37,000 nucleotides of DNA from a virus: the IMG/VR virus record IMGVR_UViG_3300034375_006542, positions 1 through 37,000 of that record. One strand, written 5' to 3'. The notes below the pieces were generated by a model that had not been told where the DNA came from, ran no database searches, and was given only the letters and a program-made list of their open reading frames with translations. The first letter of the stretch is position 1. Every line of letters begins with the position of its first letter. A program made the translations under genes and the position numbers. Positions 30,799 through 37,000 of the stretch are shown piece after piece.

Positions 30799-31499
30799 TG
30801 GCAAGATACGCAAGTGGAAAAAAATCAAAAGCAATAAGCGACATAAGTGGCTTTAAGGTCAATTATACAGACTTAAAAACCACTTATGATAATTTTAGAG
30901 TTGAACCAAGCGAGTTTGATCCTAAACATCCACAACTAACACCAGCCAAAAATGTTATTGATGCAACTGCATTATTCCAACCAAGACCAGACAATGATCC
31001 AGAGAATGTTAGTTTTGTAGTTGGATTCAATACAGATATTTTTGCAAGTAAAATTGAAAATGCACAAAAAGGCATTGGCATTAAAGGTTTAGGTGCTATA
31101 GGCACATTTACAATAAGATTAGATCATTCTCAAGATGTTACTGGAGTTAGTGGCACTGGAGCATTAGGAACTCTTAACTTTAAATCAACCTTAACAGAAA
31201 CTGGTGTTGCTGGAACTGGTGCTATAGGTTCTATTGAGCCTACTGGCAAAAGGGATGTAACTGGTGTAAGTGGTACTGCTACATTGGGTGGCATTGGTGT
31301 TACAGATGGTGCTTCTGTCAGGATTGCACTACTAGAAACTGGTCTAGCAGGAACTGGTGCTATTGGCACAGAAATACCTAAAGCATCTCTCACAGAAAGT
31401 GGATTGGCTGGAACTGGTGCAATTGGATCTGTTAGTATCAACATAGGTGAGCTAGGATTTGGTGGTGGTGACTGGGGCGAAAGTACATGGGGTCAATAA
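30798..31499 (+). CDS. Virion protein with GTGAIG repeats (233 aa)
   Basis: The first 90 residues are mixed. From about residue 90 onward six copies of a (V/L)(S/A)GTGAIG-like motif recur every 17-24 residues, and the end is Gly/Trp-rich (FGGGDWGESTWGQ). Similar repeats occur in structural proteins of marine phages. It may be a beta-solenoid or a flexible tail component. Confidence 0.7.
   Translation: MARYASGKKSKAISDISGFKVNYTDLKTTYDNFRVEPSEFDPKHPQLTPAKNVIDATALFQPRPDNDPENVSFVVGFNTDIFASKIENAQKGIGIKGLGAIGTFTIRLDHSQDVTGVSGTGALGTLNFKSTLTETGVAGTGAIGSIEPTGKRDVTGVSGTATLGGIGVTDGASVRIALLETGLAGTGAIGTEIPKASLTESGLAGTGAIGSVSINIGELGFGGGDWGESTWGQ
31064..31450 (+). repeat. Coding repeat region (GTGAIG units)
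   Basis: Six degenerate units, with GGAACTGGTGC(T/A)AT(A/T)GG recurring at DNA level. They are diverged and unequally spaced, so they are old or under selection rather than a recent slippage product. Confidence 0.75.
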
Positions 31500-32126
31500 A
31501 TGAATTATACTAGCTTAGTTTCACAGATACAAAACTTTATGGAAGATGATAGCACAGAGCTATCTAATTCTATTAATGATATAATAGCACAAGCAGAATC
31601 AATGATATTTCAAAGATTGCCAAGTTTGCCTTGCTTTAGACAGATAACAACAGGCACTTTAGTTGTAGGTACAGACGATTATACAGTTGCAAATGCAAGG
31701 ATGATTAGACAAGTTTCTATAACTGATAGTAGTAGTAATGTATCTTTTTTAGATCATAGAGTTGACAGTTATTTAAGAGATATGCATCCTAACTCCTCGA
31801 CAACAGGACAGCCAACTATGTACTCAACTAAAAGTGCAGGAACTAGTGGTATTGTGGTTACATTAGGTCCTACACCAAGTGCTACTTTAGCATTTCAGGT
31901 TGATTTTGCTGCTCCAGAAACAGGTTTATCTTCGTCAAATGCAAACTCTTGGATCGGTGATAATGCAGAGAATGTTTTGCTTGCTGCATCACTTTATGAA
32001 ACTTCTGCTTTTCTTAAGGCTGCAGAAACGCTAAACTTGTACAAAGCTCAGTTTGATGAAGCTATAGCATTGTTTCAGCAGGAGATGGGAAGAAATTACA
32101 CAGCAGAGTATAACGCAGGAATATAA
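31500..32126 (+). CDS. Second adaptor or tail-tube-like protein (208 aa)
   Basis: MNYTSLVSQIQNFMEDDSTE, then SINDIIAQAESMIFQRLPSL and ITTGTLVVGTDDYTV, later AENVLLAASLYETSAFLKAA. The helical N-terminus, beta insertion and C-terminal helix match the adaptor-like protein at 30124 in outline, so it may be a paralogue or the next ring of the neck. Confidence 0.72.
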   Translation: MNYTSLVSQIQNFMEDDSTELSNSINDIIAQAESMIFQRLPSLPCFRQITTGTLVVGTDDYTVANARMIRQVSITDSSSNVSFLDHRVDSYLRDMHPNSSTTGQPTMYSTKSAGTSGIVVTLGPTPSATLAFQVDFAAPETGLSSSNANSWIGDNAENVLLAASLYETSAFLKAAETLNLYKAQFDEAIALFQQEMGRNYTAEYNAGI

Positions 32127-32137
32127 GGAGAAAATAA

Positions 32138-32554
32138 ATGTCAATATCACAAGCAATGTGTACATCTTTTAAAGTTGAATTATTAGATGAAGGACACGAC
32201 TTAATAGAAGACACACTGAAAATAGCACTGTACACAAGTTCAGCTAGTTTAGGAGCTGGAACGACTGCTTACTCAACATCAAATGAAATAAGTGGAACTG
32301 GTTATACTGCAGGTGGTGAAACACTAACTAGTAAAGCAGTTACAACAACAGGAACAACTGCTCACTTTGATTGTGCTAATCCCACATGGACTTCTGCAAG
32401 TTTTACTGCAAATGGTGCTTTAATATACAATGATACAAATGGTGATAAAGCAATAGCAGTTTTAGCATTTGGTGGAGATTTCACAGTCGCAGGAGGTACA
32501 TTTGAAATTGTGTTACCAGCAGCAGGGACTTCAGGAATAATAAGAATAGATTAG
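32138..32554 (+). CDS. Small beta-rich tail protein (138 aa)
   Basis: MSISQAMCTSFKVELLDEGH, then DDTLKIALYTSSASLG-like strand and AYSTSNEISGTGYTAGGETL. The KIALYTSSA...YSTSNEISGTGYTAGG pattern is very common in phages immediately before tail fibre genes. Function unproven; perhaps a fibre attachment or trimerisation partner. AAGGAG precedes the ATG. Confidence 0.75.
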   Translation: MSISQAMCTSFKVELLDEGHDLIEDTLKIALYTSSASLGAGTTAYSTSNEISGTGYTAGGETLTSKAVTTTGTTAHFDCANPTWTSASFTANGALIYNDTNGDKAIAVLAFGGDFTVAGGTFEIVLPAAGTSGIIRID

Positions 32555-32565
32555 GAGTTAAATAA

Positions 32566-34683
32566 ATGGCTAGTTCATACGTCAATAACCTTAGACTTAA
32601 CGAAATGGCTACTGGTGATGCTAGTGGTACATGGGGTACAGTCACTAACACAAACCTAGAACTGATTGGTGAAGCACTTGGTTTTGGCACAGAAGCCATA
32701 ACGACAAATGCTGATACTCATACAAGTACAGTAGCAGATGGAGCTAGTGATGGTTCAGGATCAAATAATGGTGCGAGAGCCATGTATCTTAAATACACTG
32801 GTACATTAGATAGTGCTTGTACAATTACAATAGCACCTAATGATATGAAGCGTATGCAATTTATAGAAAATGGTACAAGTGGATCACAAAATATTATAAT
32901 AAGTCAAGGGTCTGGAGCTAATGTAACTATACCTCCTGGAGATACAAAAGCAGTATATCTTGATGGTGCTGGAAGTGGTGCAGCAGTTGTAGATGCCTTT
33001 GCTTCTTTAAATGTTGTTGATCTAAAAGTTGAAGATGACTTGACTGTAACAGATGATGCTTCAGTTGGTGGAGACTTGCTTGTTAGTGGAGAAGTGCAAA
33101 CTGCCAATATTGGTTTTACAGATGGTGATAATGCTATGACCATAGCAGATGGTGGAGCAGTAACATTTCCACAAGCATCTGTCTTTACAAGTGGTTTTTC
33201 TGCTAGTGCAGGAGTAACAATAACTAATGCTGACAACACAGACCAATTAGTTCTCAAATCTACAGATGCAGATGCTAACGTAGGTCCAGTTCTTAGGTTA
33301 AACAGAGATAGTGGTAGTCCTGCTGATAGTGATTTACTAGGTTCTATTATATGGCAAGGAGATAATGATGCAGGAGAAGCTACAGAAGTAGGTCAAATGT
33401 TTGTGCAATTTGATGATGTTTCTAATGGTTCAGAAGATGGCTCTATATATCTCAAAACAAGAACTGCTGGCTCTTTAATTAGTAGAATAGGAATGTTCTC
33501 AAGCACAACAGTAATAAATGAAGATGGTGCAGACATAGACTTTCGTGTTGAATCAGACACTAATGCCAATATGCTTGTTGTTGATGCTGGGAATAACCGA
33601 GTTGGAATAGGTGCAGTTGGAGGAAGTGGTAATGGGTTAGCTGTTACAAACACAGATGGTGGTAGTGCTTTAGTAGTACATAGAGATTTTTCAGGTTCAA
33701 ATGTAGGTAGTGCTACAACTTCTGCTACTTTAGATTTTACAATGAGTGACTCTGCAACATCACATCAAACTTTAGCTAAAATTTCACCTCAAGCTATAGC
33801 AGGAACTGGAGATGCTCTTGGTGGAATTATGAGACTTTTTACATCAAATTCTTCAGGCACAACAACCGAACGTATGCGGATAGATAGTTCAGGCAATGTA
33901 ACGGTGGGTAAAACTAGTAATAGTCATTCAACTGTTGGTGTTGGTTTAGAATATTCAGGTGGTGGAAATTTTGTAGTTAACGGAGGTACAACATTAATAT
34001 TAAATCGCCTTTCTAGTGCTGGCACAATCCTTGATTTTAGAAAAGATAGTTCTAGTATAGGGATTATTGGTACTAATGGAGAACTAGGAATAGGTGACGA
34101 AGATGTAGGTATTTACTTTAGCCCAAGTACAGATAGCATTATTCCTTGTAACCCTGCTAGTACTTTTGTAAATAGAGGAAGTGCGATTGATCTTGGCTAT
34201 TCTTCAGTTCCTTTCAAAGACATCTACCTATCAGGTGGTGCATTTATAGGTGGTACTGGTTCAGCAAATAAACTTGAGGATTATGAAGAAGGCACTTGGA
34301 CTCCTGCTTTTGCATCAACTAGTGCAACATTTGCTTATGCTGTTCAAGGTGGAACTTATACAAAAGTTGGTAGATTAATCATGTGTTCATTTAGACTTGC
34401 ACTAAGTGGGGCACCCGGAGGAACAACAACTAATGGTGTTGTGGTAAGTGGATTACCTTTTAATAGTGGCACTTTAGAACAAACATATCATGGTGGTATG
34501 TTTGGTGGATATATGAATATTAATTTAGATTCAACTGGTGTTCTTGCCTATCAAACAGCAAGTGGAGCAGCAACTGTAGAGCTTAAAGTTGTTGGAGATA
34601 ATATAGGTGAACAAGGTGTTCAAGCTAATGATTTAAATAGTAACGCAGAAATTCGAGGTCAAATAATATATCACACAGCATAA
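32566..34683 (+). CDS. Tail fibre / receptor-binding protein
   Basis: 705 aa. The N-terminal MASSYVNNLRLNEMATGDAS with TWGTVTNTNLELIGEALGFG is the typical virion-anchoring part of marine phage fibres. The middle holds repeated short beta units (DDLTVTDDASVGGDLLVSGE; NNRVGIGAVG; SSGNVTVGK). The C-terminal YEEGTWTPAF...GTYTKVGRLIMCSF is a common distal fibre domain. It should decide host recognition. No chaperone-cleaved domain or enzyme motif is clear. Confidence 0.85.
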   Translation: MASSYVNNLRLNEMATGDASGTWGTVTNTNLELIGEALGFGTEAITTNADTHTSTVADGASDGSGSNNGARAMYLKYTGTLDSACTITIAPNDMKRMQFIENGTSGSQNIIISQGSGANVTIPPGDTKAVYLDGAGSGAAVVDAFASLNVVDLKVEDDLTVTDDASVGGDLLVSGEVQTANIGFTDGDNAMTIADGGAVTFPQASVFTSGFSASAGVTITNADNTDQLVLKSTDADANVGPVLRLNRDSGSPADSDLLGSIIWQGDNDAGEATEVGQMFVQFDDVSNGSEDGSIYLKTRTAGSLISRIGMFSSTTVINEDGADIDFRVESDTNANMLVVDAGNNRVGIGAVGGSGNGLAVTNTDGGSALVVHRDFSGSNVGSATTSATLDFTMSDSATSHQTLAKISPQAIAGTGDALGGIMRLFTSNSSGTTTERMRIDSSGNVTVGKTSNSHSTVGVGLEYSGGGNFVVNGGTTLILNRLSSAGTILDFRKDSSSIGIIGTNGELGIGDEDVGIYFSPSTDSIIPCNPASTFVNRGSAIDLGYSSVPFKDIYLSGGAFIGGTGSANKLEDYEEGTWTPAFASTSATFAYAVQGGTYTKVGRLIMCSFRLALSGAPGGTTTNGVVVSGLPFNSGTLEQTYHGGMFGGYMNINLDSTGVLAYQTASGAATVELKVVGDNIGEQGVQANDLNSNAEIRGQIIYHTA

Positions 34684-34699
34684 TAAGGAGAATTTAATT

Positions 34700-34987
34700 A
34701 TGGCAATAACAAAATCAACAGAAATACCAAAGATTGAGGTTGTAAATACTTGGAGTATTCAAGTTGCTACAGACACAGTTATTAAAGAAGATGGTACAGA
34801 AATATCAAGGTCAAGACATCGTCATGTTTTAAACCCATTTACCTCTGGAAAAAATGGTGATACTTGGATTCACACTACAACAGATATTTCTGGAGAAGAT
34901 TCAAGTGTTCAAGCAATAGCAAATGTAGCATGGACAGATACAGTCAAAGCTAATTACAAAATATTTGTAGAATCACAGGAAAATTAA
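34700..34987 (+). CDS. Small tail-associated protein 1 (95 aa)
   Basis: MAITKSTEIPKIEVVNTWSI, beta-rich, with a central RSRHRHVLNPF and an aromatic C-terminus. It is placed right after the fibre gene and paired with the next gene, which has a similar length and a W-x-V opening. The two may be related. Function unknown. Confidence 0.68.
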   Translation: MAITKSTEIPKIEVVNTWSIQVATDTVIKEDGTEISRSRHRHVLNPFTSGKNGDTWIHTTTDISGEDSSVQAIANVAWTDTVKANYKIFVESQEN

Positions 34988-35302
34988 ATGGCAGTAACAT
35001 GGAAAGTAAACTCAATGGATAGAGATATTACACAAGATGGTAAAGTCGATGTGGTAACAACTATACATTGGACAGCAAGTGAAACAGACAGTGATGGGAA
35101 TAGTGGCTCATCTTACGGATCTGTAGGTGTAACATTAGGATCAAGTTCTTTTGTTGCATATAAAGATATAACAGAAGCAGATGCTATTGGTTGGGCTAAA
35201 GATGCACTTGGTTCTGATGAAGTTGCAGAAATAGAAGCGAACATTGCTAGTCAAATAGCAGAAGCAAAAACACCAACAACAGCAAGTGGAGTATCGTGGT
35301 AA
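34988..35302 (+). CDS. Small tail-associated protein 2 (104 aa)
   Basis: MAVTWKVNSMDRDITQDGKV, then TTIHWTASETDSDGNSGSSY and an acidic helical C-terminus with ITEADAIGWAKDALG. Such short W-x-V...VHW proteins often follow fibre genes in marine phages. Possible fibre chaperone or attachment protein. Confidence 0.7.
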   Translation: MAVTWKVNSMDRDITQDGKVDVVTTIHWTASETDSDGNSGSSYGSVGVTLGSSSFVAYKDITEADAIGWAKDALGSDEVAEIEANIASQIAEAKTPTTASGVSW

Positions 35303-35553
35303 TGACTGATGAAAATATATTTACTTTGGATGGCAATTCATACAAAGAAGAAGATTTAGATAACAAACAGAAATATCTAATAAATCAAATTAAAGACTTA
35401 CAAGCTAAATCAGCAAGTCTTAGATTTCAATTAGATCAAGTTTCTGTCGCACAATCTAGTTTTACTAATTCATTAATTGCATCATTAAAAGAAAAAATGG
35501 AGTCAATAGACAATGCCGAAGATAACGACAATGGAAGTCAAATCGCAAATTGA
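35302..35553 (+). CDS. Coiled-coil protein, DUF6447-like (83 aa)
   Basis: FTLDGNSYKEEDLDNKQKYL, then LINQIKDLQAKSASLRFQLD and QVSVAQSSFTNSL. An LDG-xYxxxDL start followed by a coiled coil with LRFQLDQ is typical of DUF6447 (name from memory). It starts at ATG 35302 on the previous stop (TAATG). Function unknown. Confidence 0.72.
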   Translation: MTDENIFTLDGNSYKEEDLDNKQKYLINQIKDLQAKSASLRFQLDQVSVAQSSFTNSLIASLKEKMESIDNAEDNDNGSQIAN

Positions 35554-35680
35554 CACACATGAAGCAGTCTGTGCTGAAAGATGGAAAGAAACTATCTTAA
35601 GAATAAAAAGGATTGAACATATTATGATTGGCACAGCAGGAACTATGATTGTGATGATGATTGGCTTGTTGGTAAGATAA
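35513..35680 (+). CDS. XhlA-like small membrane protein (55 aa)
   Basis: MPKITTMEVKSQIDTHEAVC, a helix AERWKETILRIKRIEH, then one membrane segment IMIGTAGTMIVMMIGLLV. A cytosolic helix with HE-x-C-ER followed by a single C-terminal membrane helix matches XhlA-like lysis proteins. It overlaps the upstream gene by 41 bases. Confidence 0.72.
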   Translation: MPKITTMEVKSQIDTHEAVCAERWKETILRIKRIEHIMIGTAGTMIVMMIGLLVR

Positions 35681-35683
35681 ATA

Positions 35684-35881
35684 ATGACTGCATTTATGCT
35701 GGTTTGTTATTTAGGGATGCAAATGGAAGGTGGCATATATTTTAAAGATGTTAATGATTGTTTGTCTTATAAAAAAAGATTGCATAATCAAACAATTATG
35801 AAAGGTGAAGAAGAACAAACATATCAATGTATGTGCAAACTTATACCAAAGATAGATCCTGATAAAGTGAAGGTGTATTAA
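35684..35881 (+). CDS. Small Cys-containing protein (65 aa)
   Basis: MTAFMLVCYLGMQMEGGIYF, then NDCLSYKKRL and QTYQCMCKLIP. The hydrophobic N-terminus could be a weak signal or membrane anchor, and three later Cys could form disulfides outside the cytoplasm. That layout recalls spanin-like or periplasmic helpers, but no lipobox is seen. Unknown function. Confidence 0.62.
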   Translation: MTAFMLVCYLGMQMEGGIYFKDVNDCLSYKKRLHNQTIMKGEEEQTYQCMCKLIPKIDPDKVKVY

Positions 35882-36087
35882 TGACTGAAGATAAAAAGAA
35901 AATAATTAATTTAGATTTAAGTAATAACTCCTTTGAACTTTCCCTTAGAATACTTGGCAATGAATTTGTAGCTATAAAAATAGGATCAACTAACTTTAGT
36001 GGTAAACTTATAGCTGGTGGTATACTTATGTTATTTTTTACCTTTATGTTATTAGAAGTATTTGGTTTGCATGAGATTTTACAATGA
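35881..36087 (+). CDS. Small membrane protein (68 aa)
   Basis: A soluble N-terminal part (MTEDKKKIINLDLSNNSFEL) and one membrane helix LIAGGILMLFFTFMLLEVFG near the C-terminus. Part of the lysis cassette by position. Overlaps the next gene by four bases (ATGA). Confidence 0.68.
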   Translation: MTEDKKKIINLDLSNNSFELSLRILGNEFVAIKIGSTNFSGKLIAGGILMLFFTFMLLEVFGLHEILQ

Positions 36088-36407
36088 CAAAAAAATTAGA
36101 AAAAAACTCAAAGTTTGCTAAATTAGATACTAATGGTGATGGTGTAGTTTCAGACAAAGAGTTTGAAATGAAAGAAAAAATTATTCTTTTAGAAAACAGA
36201 GATAAAAAAGAAGACCAACAAAGATATTTAGTTTGGTTTAGTGCATTATCTGTTACATTATTTATAATTGTATTAATGACACCATTACTGCCTATGGAAA
36301 GAATTGATCATTTATCAGGCATAGCAGAGATATGGGTGTTATCTAACATGGGTGTTATTGGGTCTTTTATAGGTTTTAATCAAATGGCAAAAAGAGGTGA
36401 AAAATAA
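36084..36407 (+). CDS. EF-hand membrane protein (107 aa)
   Basis: Residues 15-26, DTNGDGVVSDKE, form a canonical EF-hand calcium loop (Asp15, Asn17, Asp19, Glu26) on the cytosolic or periplasmic head. Two hydrophobic segments follow: YLVWFSALSVTLFIIVLM (about 50-68) and IWVLSNMGVIGSFIGF (about 83-98). It lies between two membrane protein genes of the lysis cassette. It may be a holin-like or holin-control protein that responds to calcium; this is inference. Its stop overlaps the holin ATG (TAATG). Confidence 0.78.
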   Translation: MTKKLEKNSKFAKLDTNGDGVVSDKEFEMKEKIILLENRDKKEDQQRYLVWFSALSVTLFIIVLMTPLLPMERIDHLSGIAEIWVLSNMGVIGSFIGFNQMAKRGEK

Positions 36408-36814
36408 TGTTGACTGCACTCATAGGTCCCGTTTCAAATCTTCTTGGCAAGTTTATTGAGGACAAAGATGTTAAGAATAAGTTGTCACATGATTTGGCTA
36501 CACTTGCAGAACGTCATGCCCAAGAACTAGCCAAAGGTCAAATACAAGCTAACGTAGAACAAGCGAAACATCCTAGTTTATTTGTAGCTGGTGCAAGACC
36601 AGCAATTATGTGGATATGTGCATTAGGGTTATTTACTCAATTTTTTATTATGCCTATAGCAGAGTGGGTAACAGTTGTATGGATGCCTGACGTATTGCTT
36701 CCAGAATTAAACACTGGCGAACTTATGACTTTAACTCTTTCATTATTAGGACTTGGTGGGATGAGAAGTTTTGAAAAAACAAAAGGTATAGCTAGAGAGA
36801 ATATGAAAAAATGA
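36407..36814 (+). CDS. Holin of the 3TM / gene-transfer-agent type
   Basis: 135 aa. The N-terminal amphipathic helix LIGPVSNLLGKFIEDKDVKN, then AKHPSLFVAGARPAIMWICA with the membrane segment that follows, and a second membrane helix ELMTLTLSLLGLGGM. The GARPAIMW motif and the layout fit the Holin_3TMs family (PF11351, from memory). It should form the inner membrane holes that let the lysozyme out. Confidence 0.8.
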   Translation: MLTALIGPVSNLLGKFIEDKDVKNKLSHDLATLAERHAQELAKGQIQANVEQAKHPSLFVAGARPAIMWICALGLFTQFFIMPIAEWVTVVWMPDVLLPELNTGELMTLTLSLLGLGGMRSFEKTKGIARENMKK

Positions 36815-36912
36815 TGTGGCACTATTTAACAATATCTAAATTTTTTAATAAGATTGGTAATTATTTTTACTATCGTCATGTAGATTGTTTGAGAAAAAGG
36901 CAAGGTAGATAA
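36811..36912 (+). CDS. Tiny basic protein (33 aa)
   Basis: MMWHYLTISKFFNKIGNYFY and then YRHVDCLRKRQGR. The start overlaps the holin stop (ATGA) and the stop overlaps the lysozyme ATG (TAATG), so it is coupled on both sides. Aromatic plus basic; may be peripheral to membrane. Unknown. Confidence 0.6.
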   Translation: MMWHYLTISKFFNKIGNYFYYRHVDCLRKRQGR

Positions 36913-37000
36913 TGGATATTGAAATATTAAAACAACAATTAATAGAAGATGAAGGATGTAAGTACGAAATATATTTAGATCATCTGGGATATAAGACGTT
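36912..37000 (+). CDS. Endolysin, GH24 (T4-type) lysozyme, partial
   Basis: Only the first 29 residues are in the window: MDIEILKQQLIEDEGCKYEI and then YLDHLGYKT. The DEG with Glu14 corresponds to the catalytic Glu11 of T4 lysozyme, and the Y-D-x-x-GY-T pattern follows it as in that family. It degrades peptidoglycan. The gene continues beyond position 37000. Confidence 0.85.
   Translation, partial: MDIEILKQQLIEDEGCKYEIYLDHLGYKT

Noticed and set aside
31064-31450. CRISPR-like or tandem DNA repeat array
   Set aside because: Units are unequal, diverged and in frame within a coding region; they are protein repeats.
31130-33653. Several long minus-strand frames opposite virion genes
   Set aside because: They mirror low-complexity Gly/Thr/Ala coding on the plus strand, lack ribosome sites and resemble no protein.
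1-37000. Temperate lifestyle
   Set aside because: No integrase, excisionase, attachment site or repressor is recognisable in the window; genes outside it could change this.

Overview
This window is most of the genome of an AT-rich, tailed double-stranded DNA phage, probably marine and probably short-tailed (podovirus-like). There is a terminase, a portal, scaffold and major capsid genes, two head-to-tail adaptor-like genes and one large tail fibre. No tape-measure, sheath or baseplate gene is visible, and no integrase, repressor or RNA polymerase. Several early genes carry the ribosome site AGAAAGGA. It pairs with the extended 16S tail UCCUUUCU typical of alphaproteobacteria, so an alphaproteobacterial host (for example SAR11-like, given the AT content) is my inference, not something proven here.

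Layout. Positions 34-14353 are one leftward (minus) block of tightly packed early genes. Read in its own direction it starts with small unknown genes (14353-13811). A near-consensus promoter (13772-13801) follows, then a replication module: a small conserved protein, a coiled-coil protein, a possible ssDNA-binding protein, a TOTE-type archaeo-eukaryotic primase, an NrdR-like zinc ribbon and a UvrD-like helicase. Next come a small accessory set with a lipoprotein, a nucleotide and modification cluster (FAD protein, methyltransferase, ThyX, a conserved unknown protein, a PNKP-type phosphatase, an Nmad1-like protein), a DnaQ-type exonuclease and finally a DnaE-type DNA polymerase. Positions 14354-14657 are a divergent control region with a long hairpin and a rightward promoter.

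Positions 14658-37000 run rightward (plus). Two short early transcripts, each closed by a clear terminator, are followed by terminase, portal, several possible internal virion proteins, a run of tiny lysine-rich proteins, a GroES-like co-chaperonin, scaffold, decoration and major capsid proteins, adaptors and tail fibre. The lysis cassette follows (XhlA-like, an EF-hand membrane protein, a 3TM holin), ending in a GH24 lysozyme cut by the window edge.

The points most worth following are: (1) a small replisome of unusual make-up, with a DnaE polymerase whose PHP metal site is lost, a separate DnaQ exonuclease, a TOTE-type primase and a UvrD-type helicase; (2) a nested structured leader (11881-11972) upstream of the primase, with two mutually exclusive folds; (3) a ThyX with an altered signature inside a possible base-modification cluster; (4) a cassette of seven tiny basic proteins; (5) an EF-hand membrane protein in the lysis cassette.
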